Below the pieces are notes generated by a model that was given only the letters and a program-made list of their open reading frames with translations, was not told the origin of the DNA and did no database searches. A stretch of 64,000 nucleotides of DNA from Variovorax sp. ZS18.2.2 (GTDB taxonomy: Bacteria; Pseudomonadota; Gammaproteobacteria; Burkholderiales; Burkholderiaceae_C), in NCBI RefSeq assembly GCF_024701975.1, contig NZ_JANLNM010000009.1, forward strand, positions 124,001 through 188,000, written 5' to 3'. Positions 8,744 to 15,764 of the stretch are shown here, piece by piece (within the stretch, counting starts at the first letter, position 1; each line of letters opens with the position of its first letter). Made by a program: the position numbers and the translations under genes.

Positions 8744-9810
8744 GTCGGGCGATGGTAGGAAAGCGCCTGGGCATCCGCGTTGGTGCGGCCGGTGGTGTGC
8801 AGGCCGATGCCGCGCGCGAACGCGCCGAGCATGTCGATGGCCGAGAAGCCGACGATCAGCGCCACGCCCGCAAGCCAGCGCAGGCCGCGCAGCGGAGGCA
8901 GGTCTTGATGATTGAGCGCGCGCACGCTGAAACCCAGTCGCGTGAACAGCACGCACAGCGGCCCGATCGGACCGCTCTTCGCCAGCCACTGCCAGCGCGC
9001 CGACACATAGCTGCGCAGCAGGTGCGGCGTGAGCGAATACGTGTCCTGCCCGCGCATCCAGCGCAGCTTGAGCGCCTCGGCGCGCGTGTCGGGCAGACGG
9101 TGCTCGGTGTGGGCCGCGGCCGCGTAGTGGATGGGCACGTTGGCCGCCTTCAGGCGCATGCCCAGCACCTGACAGTGCGCGCGGTACACGCCGTCGAGCG
9201 CCTGGTAGCTGTGCTGCTCGAACACGTCGCGGCGAAAGGCCACGTTGTTCGCGTAGAAGTTGCTCGTGGCGCCCGCGTGGTCGGCGTTGGGGAAGTACAT
9301 GAAGTCGATGGTCGTGAGCGCGGTGCCCACGATGTTGGCCGCGTAGCTCGTGCGGCCTGCCACCACCGCGGGCGCATCGGCACCGCGCGTGAAGGGCATG
9401 AGCATCTGCAGCAGCCAGTCGTCGGCGGGCAGGCAGTCGGCGTCGGCGAACACCACGTGGTCGCAGCGCGCCGCATCGGTGGCCGCGAAGCCGACGTTCT
9501 TGGCGTCGTAGTAGCCGGTGGCGGCGTCGATGCGCACGAAGTCGATGGGCCGGCCCGCCAGGGCCGTGACAGCCTCGCACGATGCAATGCTCAGCCCGTC
9601 GTGCGTGATAACCACCTGGGCCAGGGCCGTGAGCGGCACCTGCTGTTTCGCCAACAGGGCGACGAGGCGCTGCAGGCTGGTGCTCGCGGCGGCCTCGGCA
9701 TCCGCTCCGCCGCGCAGGTTGTTGGTCTCCAGGACCAGCGCGCAACGCGCGGCAACTTGATCGGGCATCATCGAATTTTCCTGTCCGGACATTGTTTTGA
9801 AGGCTTGCAT
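8740..9810 (-). CDS. Family 2 glycosyltransferase
   Basis: 356 residues with the GT-A layout: an N-terminal substrate region, AKNVGFAAT, then VVFADADCLPADDW, whose DAD is the metal-binding DxD-type motif. After this come GATSNFYANNVAFRRDVF and a C-terminal region with hydrophobic stretches near residues 285-335 that may anchor it in the membrane. It is the first gene of the leftward operon that also encodes an exported protein, a ferritin-like protein and a GT-B enzyme. Several Met codons lie near the start (9810, 9792, 9771), so the exact N-terminus is uncertain. Its promoter must lie in the 69 bp shared with the divergent ugd gene. Confidence 0.85.
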   Translation of the reverse strand: MQAFKTMSGQENSMMPDQVAARCALVLETNNLRGGADAEAAASTSLQRLVALLAKQQVPLTALAQVVITHDGLSIASCEAVTALAGRPIDFVRIDAATGYYDAKNVGFAATDAARCDHVVFADADCLPADDWLLQMLMPFTRGADAPAVVAGRTSYAANIVGTALTTIDFMYFPNADHAGATSNFYANNVAFRRDVFEQHSYQALDGVYRAHCQVLGMRLKAANVPIHYAAAAHTEHRLPDTRAEALKLRWMRGQDTYSLTPHLLRSYVSARWQWLAKSGPIGPLCVLFTRLGFSVRALNHQDLPPLRGLRWLAGVALIVGFSAIDMLGAFARGIGLHTTGRTNADAQALSYHRPT

Positions 9811-9879
9811 CCTGCTTTTATCTCACAACCGCCGCTGCTGCCAGTGCCTTAAGCAAGGGGTACGGGGAGGGGGTTGCGC

Positions 9880-11235
9880 ATGAAGCTGGCCATCTTCGGC
9901 GCCGGTTATGTGGGCCTCAGCTTCGCCGCCTGCATGGCCGAAGCCGGGCACGAGGTGCTGTGCGCGGACGCCGATGCCAGCCGCATCGAAGGGCTGCAAC
10001 AGGGCCGGATGCCGCTGCACGAGCCCGGGCTGGAGGCGCTGGTGGCGGCGGGACTGGCCGCGGGGACACTGCGATTCGCGGCCGACGAGCGCGCGGCGAG
10101 CCTGCATGGAGAAGTTCTCTTCATCGTGGTCAACACGCCCGCTGATACCGAGGGCGATGTCGATCTGCAGCATGTGATGGCCGTGGCGCGCAGCATCGGC
10201 CAGCACCGCGACCGGGGCGGCGTGGTCGTCTGCAAATCCACCGCGCCAGTCGGCACCGCGGAGCAGGTCGAGGCCGTGTTGCACGCGGCGCTTTTGCAAC
10301 GCGGTGCGGCACATCGCATCGCGGTGGCCGTGAACCCCGAGTTCCTGCGCGAAGGCTCGGCCGTGCACGATTGCCCGCAGCCCGACCGTGTAGTGATTGG
10401 TGCTACCGACCCCGCGGCCATCGACCTGCTCACGCGGCTCTATGAGCCTTTCGTACGCGACCCGGCGAAGCAACTGCTCGTGATGGACCGGCGCTCGGCC
10501 GAACTCACCAAGTACGCGGCCAACGCGATGCTCGCGACCCGCATCAGCTTCATGAACGAGATGGCGCGCGTGGCCGAGCATGCGGGCGCCGACATCGAGA
10601 TGGTGCGCCGCGGCATCGGCTCGGACCGGCGCATCGGCCCCGACTTCCTGCAGGCCGGCGCGGGCTACGGTGGCTCGTGTCTGGCCAAGGACGTGCGGGC
10701 GCTTCGGCATGTGGCTGATCGCGAGGGCCAGCCGCTGCGCATCCTCGCGGCCGTCGAGGCCGCGAACCACGAGCAGAAGGGTCGGTTGTTCGACCTGATG
10801 ACGCATCACTTCGAAGGCCGCATCGCGAACAAGACCATCGCGCTCTGGGGCCTGGCCTTCAAGCCCGACACCGACGACATGCGCGATGCGCCGAGCCTCG
10901 TGCTGCTGGAGCGCTTGTGGGCCGCCGGCGCGCACGTGCAGGTGCATGACCCGGCGGCGATGCCGAATGCGCGCACCATCGTCGGCGAGCGCGGCGATGT
11001 GCGCTGGTGCGACACGCCCGAAGACGCGCTGCAGGGCGCCGACGTGCTGGCGCTCGTGACCGAATGGCCCGTGTTCCGCCGTCCCGATTTCACGCGCATC
11101 GCGGGCACTCTGAAGACGCCCGCGATCTTCGACGGCCGCAACATCTACGACGCCGCCGAAGTCGAGGCCGCCGGCATCGCGTACTACGGCATCGGCCGCG
11201 GGCGTTCAGTGCTGCGCGGCGTGTCTCAGGCGTAA
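9880..11235 (+). CDS. ugd: UDP-glucose 6-dehydrogenase
   Basis: 451 residues. It oxidises UDP-glucose to UDP-glucuronate with two NAD+, supplying an acidic sugar donor for exopolysaccharide or lipid modification. The N-terminal Rossmann motif GAGYVGLSFAACMAE starts at residue 7. NPEFLREGSAVHDC and the catalytic Cys267 in GAGYGGSCLAKD are intact, and the C-terminal domain carries WGLAFKPDTDDMRDAPS. The ATG at 9880 is preceded by a strong GGGGAGGGGG; a TTG two codons upstream is less likely. The gene is divergent from the glycosyltransferase operon and should feed it. The 3' end overlaps the convergent srkA gene by 10 bp. Confidence 0.96.
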   Translation: MKLAIFGAGYVGLSFAACMAEAGHEVLCADADASRIEGLQQGRMPLHEPGLEALVAAGLAAGTLRFAADERAASLHGEVLFIVVNTPADTEGDVDLQHVMAVARSIGQHRDRGGVVVCKSTAPVGTAEQVEAVLHAALLQRGAAHRIAVAVNPEFLREGSAVHDCPQPDRVVIGATDPAAIDLLTRLYEPFVRDPAKQLLVMDRRSAELTKYAANAMLATRISFMNEMARVAEHAGADIEMVRRGIGSDRRIGPDFLQAGAGYGGSCLAKDVRALRHVADREGQPLRILAAVEAANHEQKGRLFDLMTHHFEGRIANKTIALWGLAFKPDTDDMRDAPSLVLLERLWAAGAHVQVHDPAAMPNARTIVGERGDVRWCDTPEDALQGADVLALVTEWPVFRRPDFTRIAGTLKTPAIFDGRNIYDAAEVEAAGIAYYGIGRGRSVLRGVSQA

Positions 11236-12260
11236 AGAGGTTCCTCGGCCATCTGCTCGCACTGGTCTTCCAGCACGAGGATCTGCCCCTTCCAGTAGTC
11301 GCTCGAGCCGAACCACGGGAAGTTGATCGGGAAGATCGGGTCTTCCCAGCGCCGCGCGAGCCACGCGCTGTAGTGGATGAGCCGCAGCGTGCGCAGCGGC
11401 TCGATCAGCGCGAGTTCGCGGCGGTCGAATTCGCGGAACTGCTCGTAGCCGTCGAGCAGGCCCGACAGCTGCGAGGTGCGCTGCGCGCGGTCGCCCGAGA
11501 GCAGCATCCACAGGTCCTGGACGGCGAAGCCGGTGCGTGCGTCGTCCAGGTCGACGAAGTGCGGGCCACCGCCGGGGCGATCGGTGGGCGTCCACAGGAT
11601 GTTGCCGGGGTGCACGTCGCCGTGCAGGCGCAGCTTGCGTGGCTTGAAGTCGGAGGCCGGCGGCTGCAGCGCGAGGGCGGTTGCGCGGACCATGTCCAGT
11701 GCCTGGTTGCAGAGCTTTTCCCATTCGCGCTGCATGTCGAGCGGGATCTTGTCGTTCTCCAGCAGCCAGTCGCGCGAATCGAGGCCGAAGGTCTGCAGGT
11801 CGAGCGTGGGGCGGGCCTCGAAAGGCTTGGCGCTGCCCACGGTGTGGATGCGGGCGAGGAACCGGCCGACCCATTCGAGCACCTCGAAGTTGTCGAGTTC
11901 GGGCGCGCGGCCGCCGCGGTAGGGGCTCACGCTGAAGGCGAAGCCCGCGTGGTGGTGCAGGGTCTTGCCGTCGAACACCAGGGGCGGCACGGCCGGCACT
12001 TCGGCGGCGGCCAACTCCAGCGAGAAGCCGTGCTCCTCGAGGATCTCGGCTTCGCTCCAGCGTTCGGGGCGGTAGAACTTCACCACCACCGCACTGCGGT
12101 CTTCCAGGAACACCTGGTAGACCCGGTTTTCGTACGAGTTCAGGCCGGTGAGCCGGCCGTCGCCGTGCAGGCCGAGCGTCGCGAGCGCGTCGAGCACCAC
12201 GTCGGGCGTGAGGCTCTCATAGGGATGGGTGTTGGCGGGCGCTGCGGGGGAAAGGGTCAT
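11226..12260 (-). CDS. srkA: Stress response serine/threonine kinase SrkA (YihE/RdoA)
   Basis: 344 residues, close to the usual size of about 330. The APH-like kinase fold shows LHGDVHPGNILW at 212-223 with catalytic Asp215, and VDLDDA at 236-241 with the metal-binding Asp. The start of the fold, LTGLNSYENRVYQV with Lys61 in VVVKFYRPERW, matches SrkA. In enterobacteria SrkA counters programmed death after stress, and dsbA follows it; here no dsbA is present. The ATG at 12260 is chosen because the family begins about 15 residues before the first conserved block; the frame is open further upstream without conserved sequence. Confidence 0.93.
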   Translation of the reverse strand: MTLSPAAPANTHPYESLTPDVVLDALATLGLHGDGRLTGLNSYENRVYQVFLEDRSAVVVKFYRPERWSEAEILEEHGFSLELAAAEVPAVPPLVFDGKTLHHHAGFAFSVSPYRGGRAPELDNFEVLEWVGRFLARIHTVGSAKPFEARPTLDLQTFGLDSRDWLLENDKIPLDMQREWEKLCNQALDMVRATALALQPPASDFKPRKLRLHGDVHPGNILWTPTDRPGGGPHFVDLDDARTGFAVQDLWMLLSGDRAQRTSQLSGLLDGYEQFREFDRRELALIEPLRTLRLIHYSAWLARRWEDPIFPINFPWFGSSDYWKGQILVLEDQCEQMAEEPLYA

Positions 12261-12294
12261 GCGGCGATTGTCGCCACCCCCGCCCGGTTCGCCG

Positions 12295-13410
12295 TCACAG
12301 CCCGCCGGGTTGTTTGTAAAGCGAGAGGATATGGCCCGTGCGCGGGTCGCCCTTGCCGGCCAGCACCTGCGCATAGGCGGCCTGCACGGCCTCGCCGCCG
12401 CGGTGCTGCTCGGCGTGCAGCCAGGGGTTGCTGGCGTCGGTCACCGTGGCGAGGAAGTTGCGCCAGGCGGCCACCATGCGCCGGCCGAATTCGTCCGCGC
12501 CCCATTCGGTGGTGCGCTTCTTGATCTGCGCCGGCGCGAAGAACAACGTGGCGCGAGGGCCCGACAGGTCCTTGCCCGCGCCCTTGGAGGCGAGTTGCTC
12601 CACATGCGTGCCGCCGATCGAGCAGCTGTACTGGAGGTTCGCGAAGCGATCGTGGACGGCGTTGCGCAACCCGCCGTTGCCGGCGAAGTCGATGTACACG
12701 CCGGGCGTGTCGGCCGCGATGCTGTCGAGCGCGTCATAGGTCACCACGCGGTGGTAGCAGCCCAGGCTTTCGCAGAAGGCCACGTTGCCGGGCGAGGTGA
12801 GGCCGATCACCTCGATGCCTTTGCGCTGGTGCAGCTGGAAGGCGGTGCCATAGGCCGTCTTGCTCGATGCACTTGACAGCAGCATGGTGCTGGCGCCGAA
12901 GAAGTCGTTGTCGGCCATGAAGTCGTCGATCAGCCACGAGGTGATGAACAGCGGCCGCAGCAACGCCTGCAGGTCTTCGGTGTCGGTGGTGTAGAGCGGA
13001 TCGGCGTTGCAGCGGAAATACTGGTTGTAGACCGCGGGCAACTCGGCGCGGTGCGCAGCCGCATCGGTGAAGCGCCCGGGCGAGAGCCGGTCGGGGCTCA
13101 GCACGGCGCTCGACGCCATCGGCCAGTAGCCGTAGAGCCGCTCGCCCACCGCCACGCCCGGGTGCAGCGACTGCACGACGCTCGCGAAGCCCCACACCGG
13201 GATGCTGCCCCAGCCTTCTTCCTCGGAGGGGAAGAACTGCCAGTAGCTCATCGCATCGCCGAAGGCGGCGTAGGTGATGTTGTTGGAGGTGAGCGCAAAG
13301 CTGTCGATGCGCACGCGGACCTGGCCGTCGGCCAAGGGCTGGTCGGTGGCGGTGTGCAGTCGCGTGGTGGGAAGGCTGTCCTTGCGGATCAGAAGGCTGG
13401 TGGTGCTCAT
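12295..13410 (-). CDS. DUF2855 family protein (MDR-like fold)
   Basis: 371 residues starting MSTTSLLIRKDSLPTTRL. It has the outline of a medium-chain reductase relative: an N-terminal GroES-like part with VRVRIDSFALTSNNITYA, then a Rossmann-like part with LLSSASSKTAYGTAF and VIGLTSPGNVAFCESLG. The consensus cofactor glycine pattern of zinc alcohol dehydrogenases is absent and no zinc ligands are obvious. I recognise it as DUF2855, whose reaction is unknown to me. It lies 34 bp upstream of srkA on the same strand and is separated from ohr by a strong terminator, so it has its own promoter in 13411-13525. Confidence 0.85.
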   Translation of the reverse strand: MSTTSLLIRKDSLPTTRLHTATDQPLADGQVRVRIDSFALTSNNITYAAFGDAMSYWQFFPSEEEGWGSIPVWGFASVVQSLHPGVAVGERLYGYWPMASSAVLSPDRLSPGRFTDAAAHRAELPAVYNQYFRCNADPLYTTDTEDLQALLRPLFITSWLIDDFMADNDFFGASTMLLSSASSKTAYGTAFQLHQRKGIEVIGLTSPGNVAFCESLGCYHRVVTYDALDSIAADTPGVYIDFAGNGGLRNAVHDRFANLQYSCSIGGTHVEQLASKGAGKDLSGPRATLFFAPAQIKKRTTEWGADEFGRRMVAAWRNFLATVTDASNPWLHAEQHRGGEAVQAAYAQVLAGKGDPRTGHILSLYKQPGGL

Positions 13411-13523
13411 GGTGTCGATCTCCACGGTGCGTTGAAGGGCGTGCGGCCACGTTAGCCAAGCTTGATGAAAGGCGCTATCGCGTTGTCCCTTTCCGCGTCA
13501 CCCGTGAGACAACGCCGGGCATG

Positions 13524-13557
13524 AAAAAAGCGCCCCGGCTTGTGGCCGGGACGCTTT
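13524..13557 (-). terminator. Intrinsic terminator of ohr
   Basis: On the minus strand this is AAAGCGTCCCGGC, a 5-base loop, then GCCGGGGCGC followed by a run of six T. The stem is 13 bp with one mismatch. It begins about 23 bp past the ohr stop. On the plus strand it also forms a stem with a short A/T context. Confidence 0.9.
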
Positions 13558-13579
13558 GTTTGCTGCGCTGAGCAGGGAA

Positions 13580-14005
13580 TCAGACGATCGTCAGTTCGAC
13601 GTCGATGTTGCCGCGCGTTGCGTTCGAGTACGGGCAGACCTGGTGAGCGGTGTCGACCAGCTTTTGCTTCTGTTCTGCGTCCAGGCCGGGCAGCGTGATC
13701 GCGAGTTGCACCGAGATGCCGTAGGCAGCGCCGCCGTTCGTCGGGCCGAGGGAAACCTTCGAGTCGATGGACACGTCGTCAGGCACCTTCACGTTGATCT
13801 TCGGGCCGACGGCCTTCATCGCACCGATGAAGCAGGCGGCATAGCCGACCGCGAACAGCTGCTCGGGGTTGGTGCCGGGCTTGCCCGAACCGGGCGAGCT
13901 GAGCTTGACGTCGATCGCGCCGTCGCTGGACTTGCCTGCGCCGTCACGGCCGCCGACGGTGTGGGCTTCTGCGGTGTAGAGCACTTTGTCGAGCTTGGTG
14001 GTCAT
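13580..14005 (-). CDS. ohr: Organic hydroperoxide resistance protein Ohr
   Basis: 141 residues, the normal Ohr length. Ohr reduces organic and lipid hydroperoxides with a pair of cysteines, recharged by lipoylated proteins. Both are present: Cys58 in GYAACFIGAM and Cys124 in HQVCPYSNATRGN; the catalytic Arg20 and Glu48 are also in place. AAGGAAT precedes the ATG. It lies 84 bp downstream of the MarR-type gene ohrR on the same strand, an arrangement that allows both read-through and a separate promoter. Expression should respond to organic peroxides through OhrR. Confidence 0.96.
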   Translation of the reverse strand: MTTKLDKVLYTAEAHTVGGRDGAGKSSDGAIDVKLSSPGSGKPGTNPEQLFAVGYAACFIGAMKAVGPKINVKVPDDVSIDSKVSLGPTNGGAAYGISVQLAITLPGLDAEQKQKLVDTAHQVCPYSNATRGNIDVELTIV

Positions 14006-14089
14006 GGTGATTCCTTTGATGATGGAGGGAGGGGGGTGAAAAAAGCTTCTCTCTTTACTGGATCGAAGCCGGGAGAAAAACGTGGTCGG

Positions 14090-14545
14090 TCAGGCCGCCT
14101 TCTTGACGCGGTCGCGCAGGGTCTGGATCTGCTGGGTGAGCGCGATGAGCTCGGGCACCGAGCATTCGGTGGCGGCCATGAGGCAGCCGGGAACGCCGGC
14201 TGCGCGGGCCTTCAGCTTGCGGCCGGCGGCGGTGAGCGTGATGTGCACGCGGCGTTCGTCGGCCACGTCGCGCACCCGGGCCACGTAGCCGTTGGCTTCG
14301 AGCCGCTTGAGCAGCGGGGTGAGCGTGCCGGAATCGAGCGAAAGGCGCTCGCCGAGTTCGGAGACCATCAATCCGTCCTGCTCCCAGAGCGCCAGCATGA
14401 CGAGGTATTGGGGGTAGGTGAGCTGCAGCTTTTCCAGCACCGGCTTGTAGAGCCGGGTCATCGCCAACGAGGCGGAATACACGGCGAAGCACAGCTGATT
14501 GTCCAGCTTGAGCATTTCGTCGGCGGAGACGGTGGTGGAGCGCAT
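14090..14545 (-). CDS. ohrR: MarR-family peroxide-sensing repressor OhrR
   Basis: 151 residues starting MRSTTVSADEMLKLDNQLCF. Cys19 is at the conserved sensing position of OhrR, and two further Cys (121 and 128) in the C-terminal part suggest the two-cysteine type that forms an intersubunit disulfide on oxidation. The winged helix covers about residues 48-105 (LTYPQYLVMLALWEQDG, SGTLTPLLKRLEANGYV, DERRVHITLT). It is next to ohr, its usual target. A Met codon 12 residues upstream is in frame, but the conserved family start and the operator position favour 14545. Confidence 0.94.
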   Translation of the reverse strand: MRSTTVSADEMLKLDNQLCFAVYSASLAMTRLYKPVLEKLQLTYPQYLVMLALWEQDGLMVSELGERLSLDSGTLTPLLKRLEANGYVARVRDVADERRVHITLTAAGRKLKARAAGVPGCLMAATECSVPELIALTQQIQTLRDRVKKAA

Positions 14546-14563
14546 GGCACGAATTCTATCGAG

Positions 14564-14574
14564 CAATTGAATTG
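14564..14574. promoter_or_regulatory. Candidate OhrR operator
   Basis: CAATTGAATTG is a perfect inverted repeat, CAATT-n-AATTG, 19 bp upstream of the ohrR start. It resembles the known OhrR box core ACAATT-AATTGT. The stretch around it is AT-rich compared with the flanking genes. No comparable site is visible in the ohrR-ohr gap 14006-14089. Confidence 0.55.
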
Positions 14575-14627
14575 TGTGCAATGTAATTTGAAAGCATCCG
14601 TTTCCAGATGCCTTCAGCCGCGGGTCT

Positions 14628-15467
14628 TCAGGCCTTGAAGCGCTTCCGCGTCAGCGCCAGCGCGATCCAGAACGCCACGACCGCATACACCGCCAGCACG
14701 CCCGCGTGCAGCCACCAGTCGGCCGGCCACTGGTCCATGAAGAGCGGCCGCACCAGCGCCACCGCATTGGTCAGCGGCAGCCATGCGGCCACCGCCTTCA
14801 CCGCCGAGGGCAACTGCTCCAGCGGAAAGAACACGCCGCTCAGGAACATCATCGGCGTCATGAACAGCGTGAAGTAGTAGGTGAAGAAGTCGTAGCCCTT
14901 GGCGAGTGCATTGAAGATCAGCGCGATCGACGAGAAGGTGATGCCCGCGCCGATCAGCACCAGCCACGCGACGACGAGCTTCGGGCTGTGGCTGATGCCG
15001 AGGCCCAGCATCACGAACAGGATCGCGGTGACGGTGAAGATCGATTTGAATGCGGCCCACAGCATCTCGGCGAGCACGATGTCGTCCAGGCCGACCGGCG
15101 CATTCATGATGCCGTCCCAGGTCTTCTGCACATGCATGCGCGAGAACGCCGAATACAGCGCCTCGAAGCTCGCGGCATTCATCGCGCTCATGCAGATCGA
15201 GCCGCTGGCGAGGAACAGGATGTAGGGCACCTTCACGCCGTCCACCGCCACCTGCCCCACCAGCGCGCCCATGCCGTAGCCGAAGGCCACGAGCCAGATC
15301 AGCGGCTCGGCGATGTTGCCGATGAGGCTCGGTATCGCGAGCTTGCGCCACACCAGCAGGTTGCGCAGGAACACGGGCCACCAGCGCAGCGAGATCTCGG
15401 GTGCGCGCCAGGGGGAGGGCGGGGGCGGCGCGGTGTACGTCGTTGTCGTTGCAGTCGTCGTGTTCAT
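14628..15467 (-). CDS. ABC-2 type exporter permease (NodJ-like)
   Basis: 279 residues. After a Thr/Pro-rich N-terminus it shows LRNLLVWRKLAIPSLIGNIAEPL followed by six hydrophobic segments, including MTPMMFLSGVFFPLEQLP, the hallmark of the NodJ/DrrB group of ABC-2 permeases. Such permeases pair with a NodI-type ATPase normally encoded directly upstream. The matching ATPase is at 21955-22896 on the same strand, but five rightward T6SS genes lie between. The permease must therefore now have its own promoter or be poorly expressed. The cargo is unknown; the NodIJ comparison is to the family only. Confidence 0.88.
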   Translation of the reverse strand: MNTTTATTTTYTAPPPPSPWRAPEISLRWWPVFLRNLLVWRKLAIPSLIGNIAEPLIWLVAFGYGMGALVGQVAVDGVKVPYILFLASGSICMSAMNAASFEALYSAFSRMHVQKTWDGIMNAPVGLDDIVLAEMLWAAFKSIFTVTAILFVMLGLGISHSPKLVVAWLVLIGAGITFSSIALIFNALAKGYDFFTYYFTLFMTPMMFLSGVFFPLEQLPSAVKAVAAWLPLTNAVALVRPLFMDQWPADWWLHAGVLAVYAVVAFWIALALTRKRFKA

Positions 15468-15764
15468 GGTCTAGTTGTTGACATAGCGCTGAGCCCGCAG
15501 CGTTTCATTGCGTGCTGGCAAGTCCGCGATGGCGTAGAAAGGCTTTCGCCTTGATTGTCGCTATTGGTTATTAACAGTCTATTCAAACACTTGGCAATTG
15601 ACGAACTTTGTCAAGTGAGTGGGTTTTATTGTCCTCGTGCAATTCATCACGACTGCAATTGCTGAACTTTTTCGGATGAGAACTTTGAGTGGGCTGTGTA
15701 GATAAATCACCCCCCACAATGAATTAGATAGCCTGGCTAGCAAGGCATCTTCAGGGGGATCGTC
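15468..15764 (+). promoter_or_regulatory. AT-rich intergenic region with repeats, upstream of vgrG
   Basis: This 297-bp stretch contains no gene. It is much richer in A+T than its surroundings, as expected for the edge of a transferred module. It holds a 15-bp direct repeat, CAATTGacGAACTTT at 15595-15609 and CAATTGctGAACTTT at 15656-15670, plus a third GAACTTT at 15680. An inverted repeat TTGAC/GTCAA lies at 15598-15614. The vgrG ribosome-binding site AGGGGG is about 7 bp before its ATG. The promoter of the leftward permease must also lie here. Confidence 0.5.
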
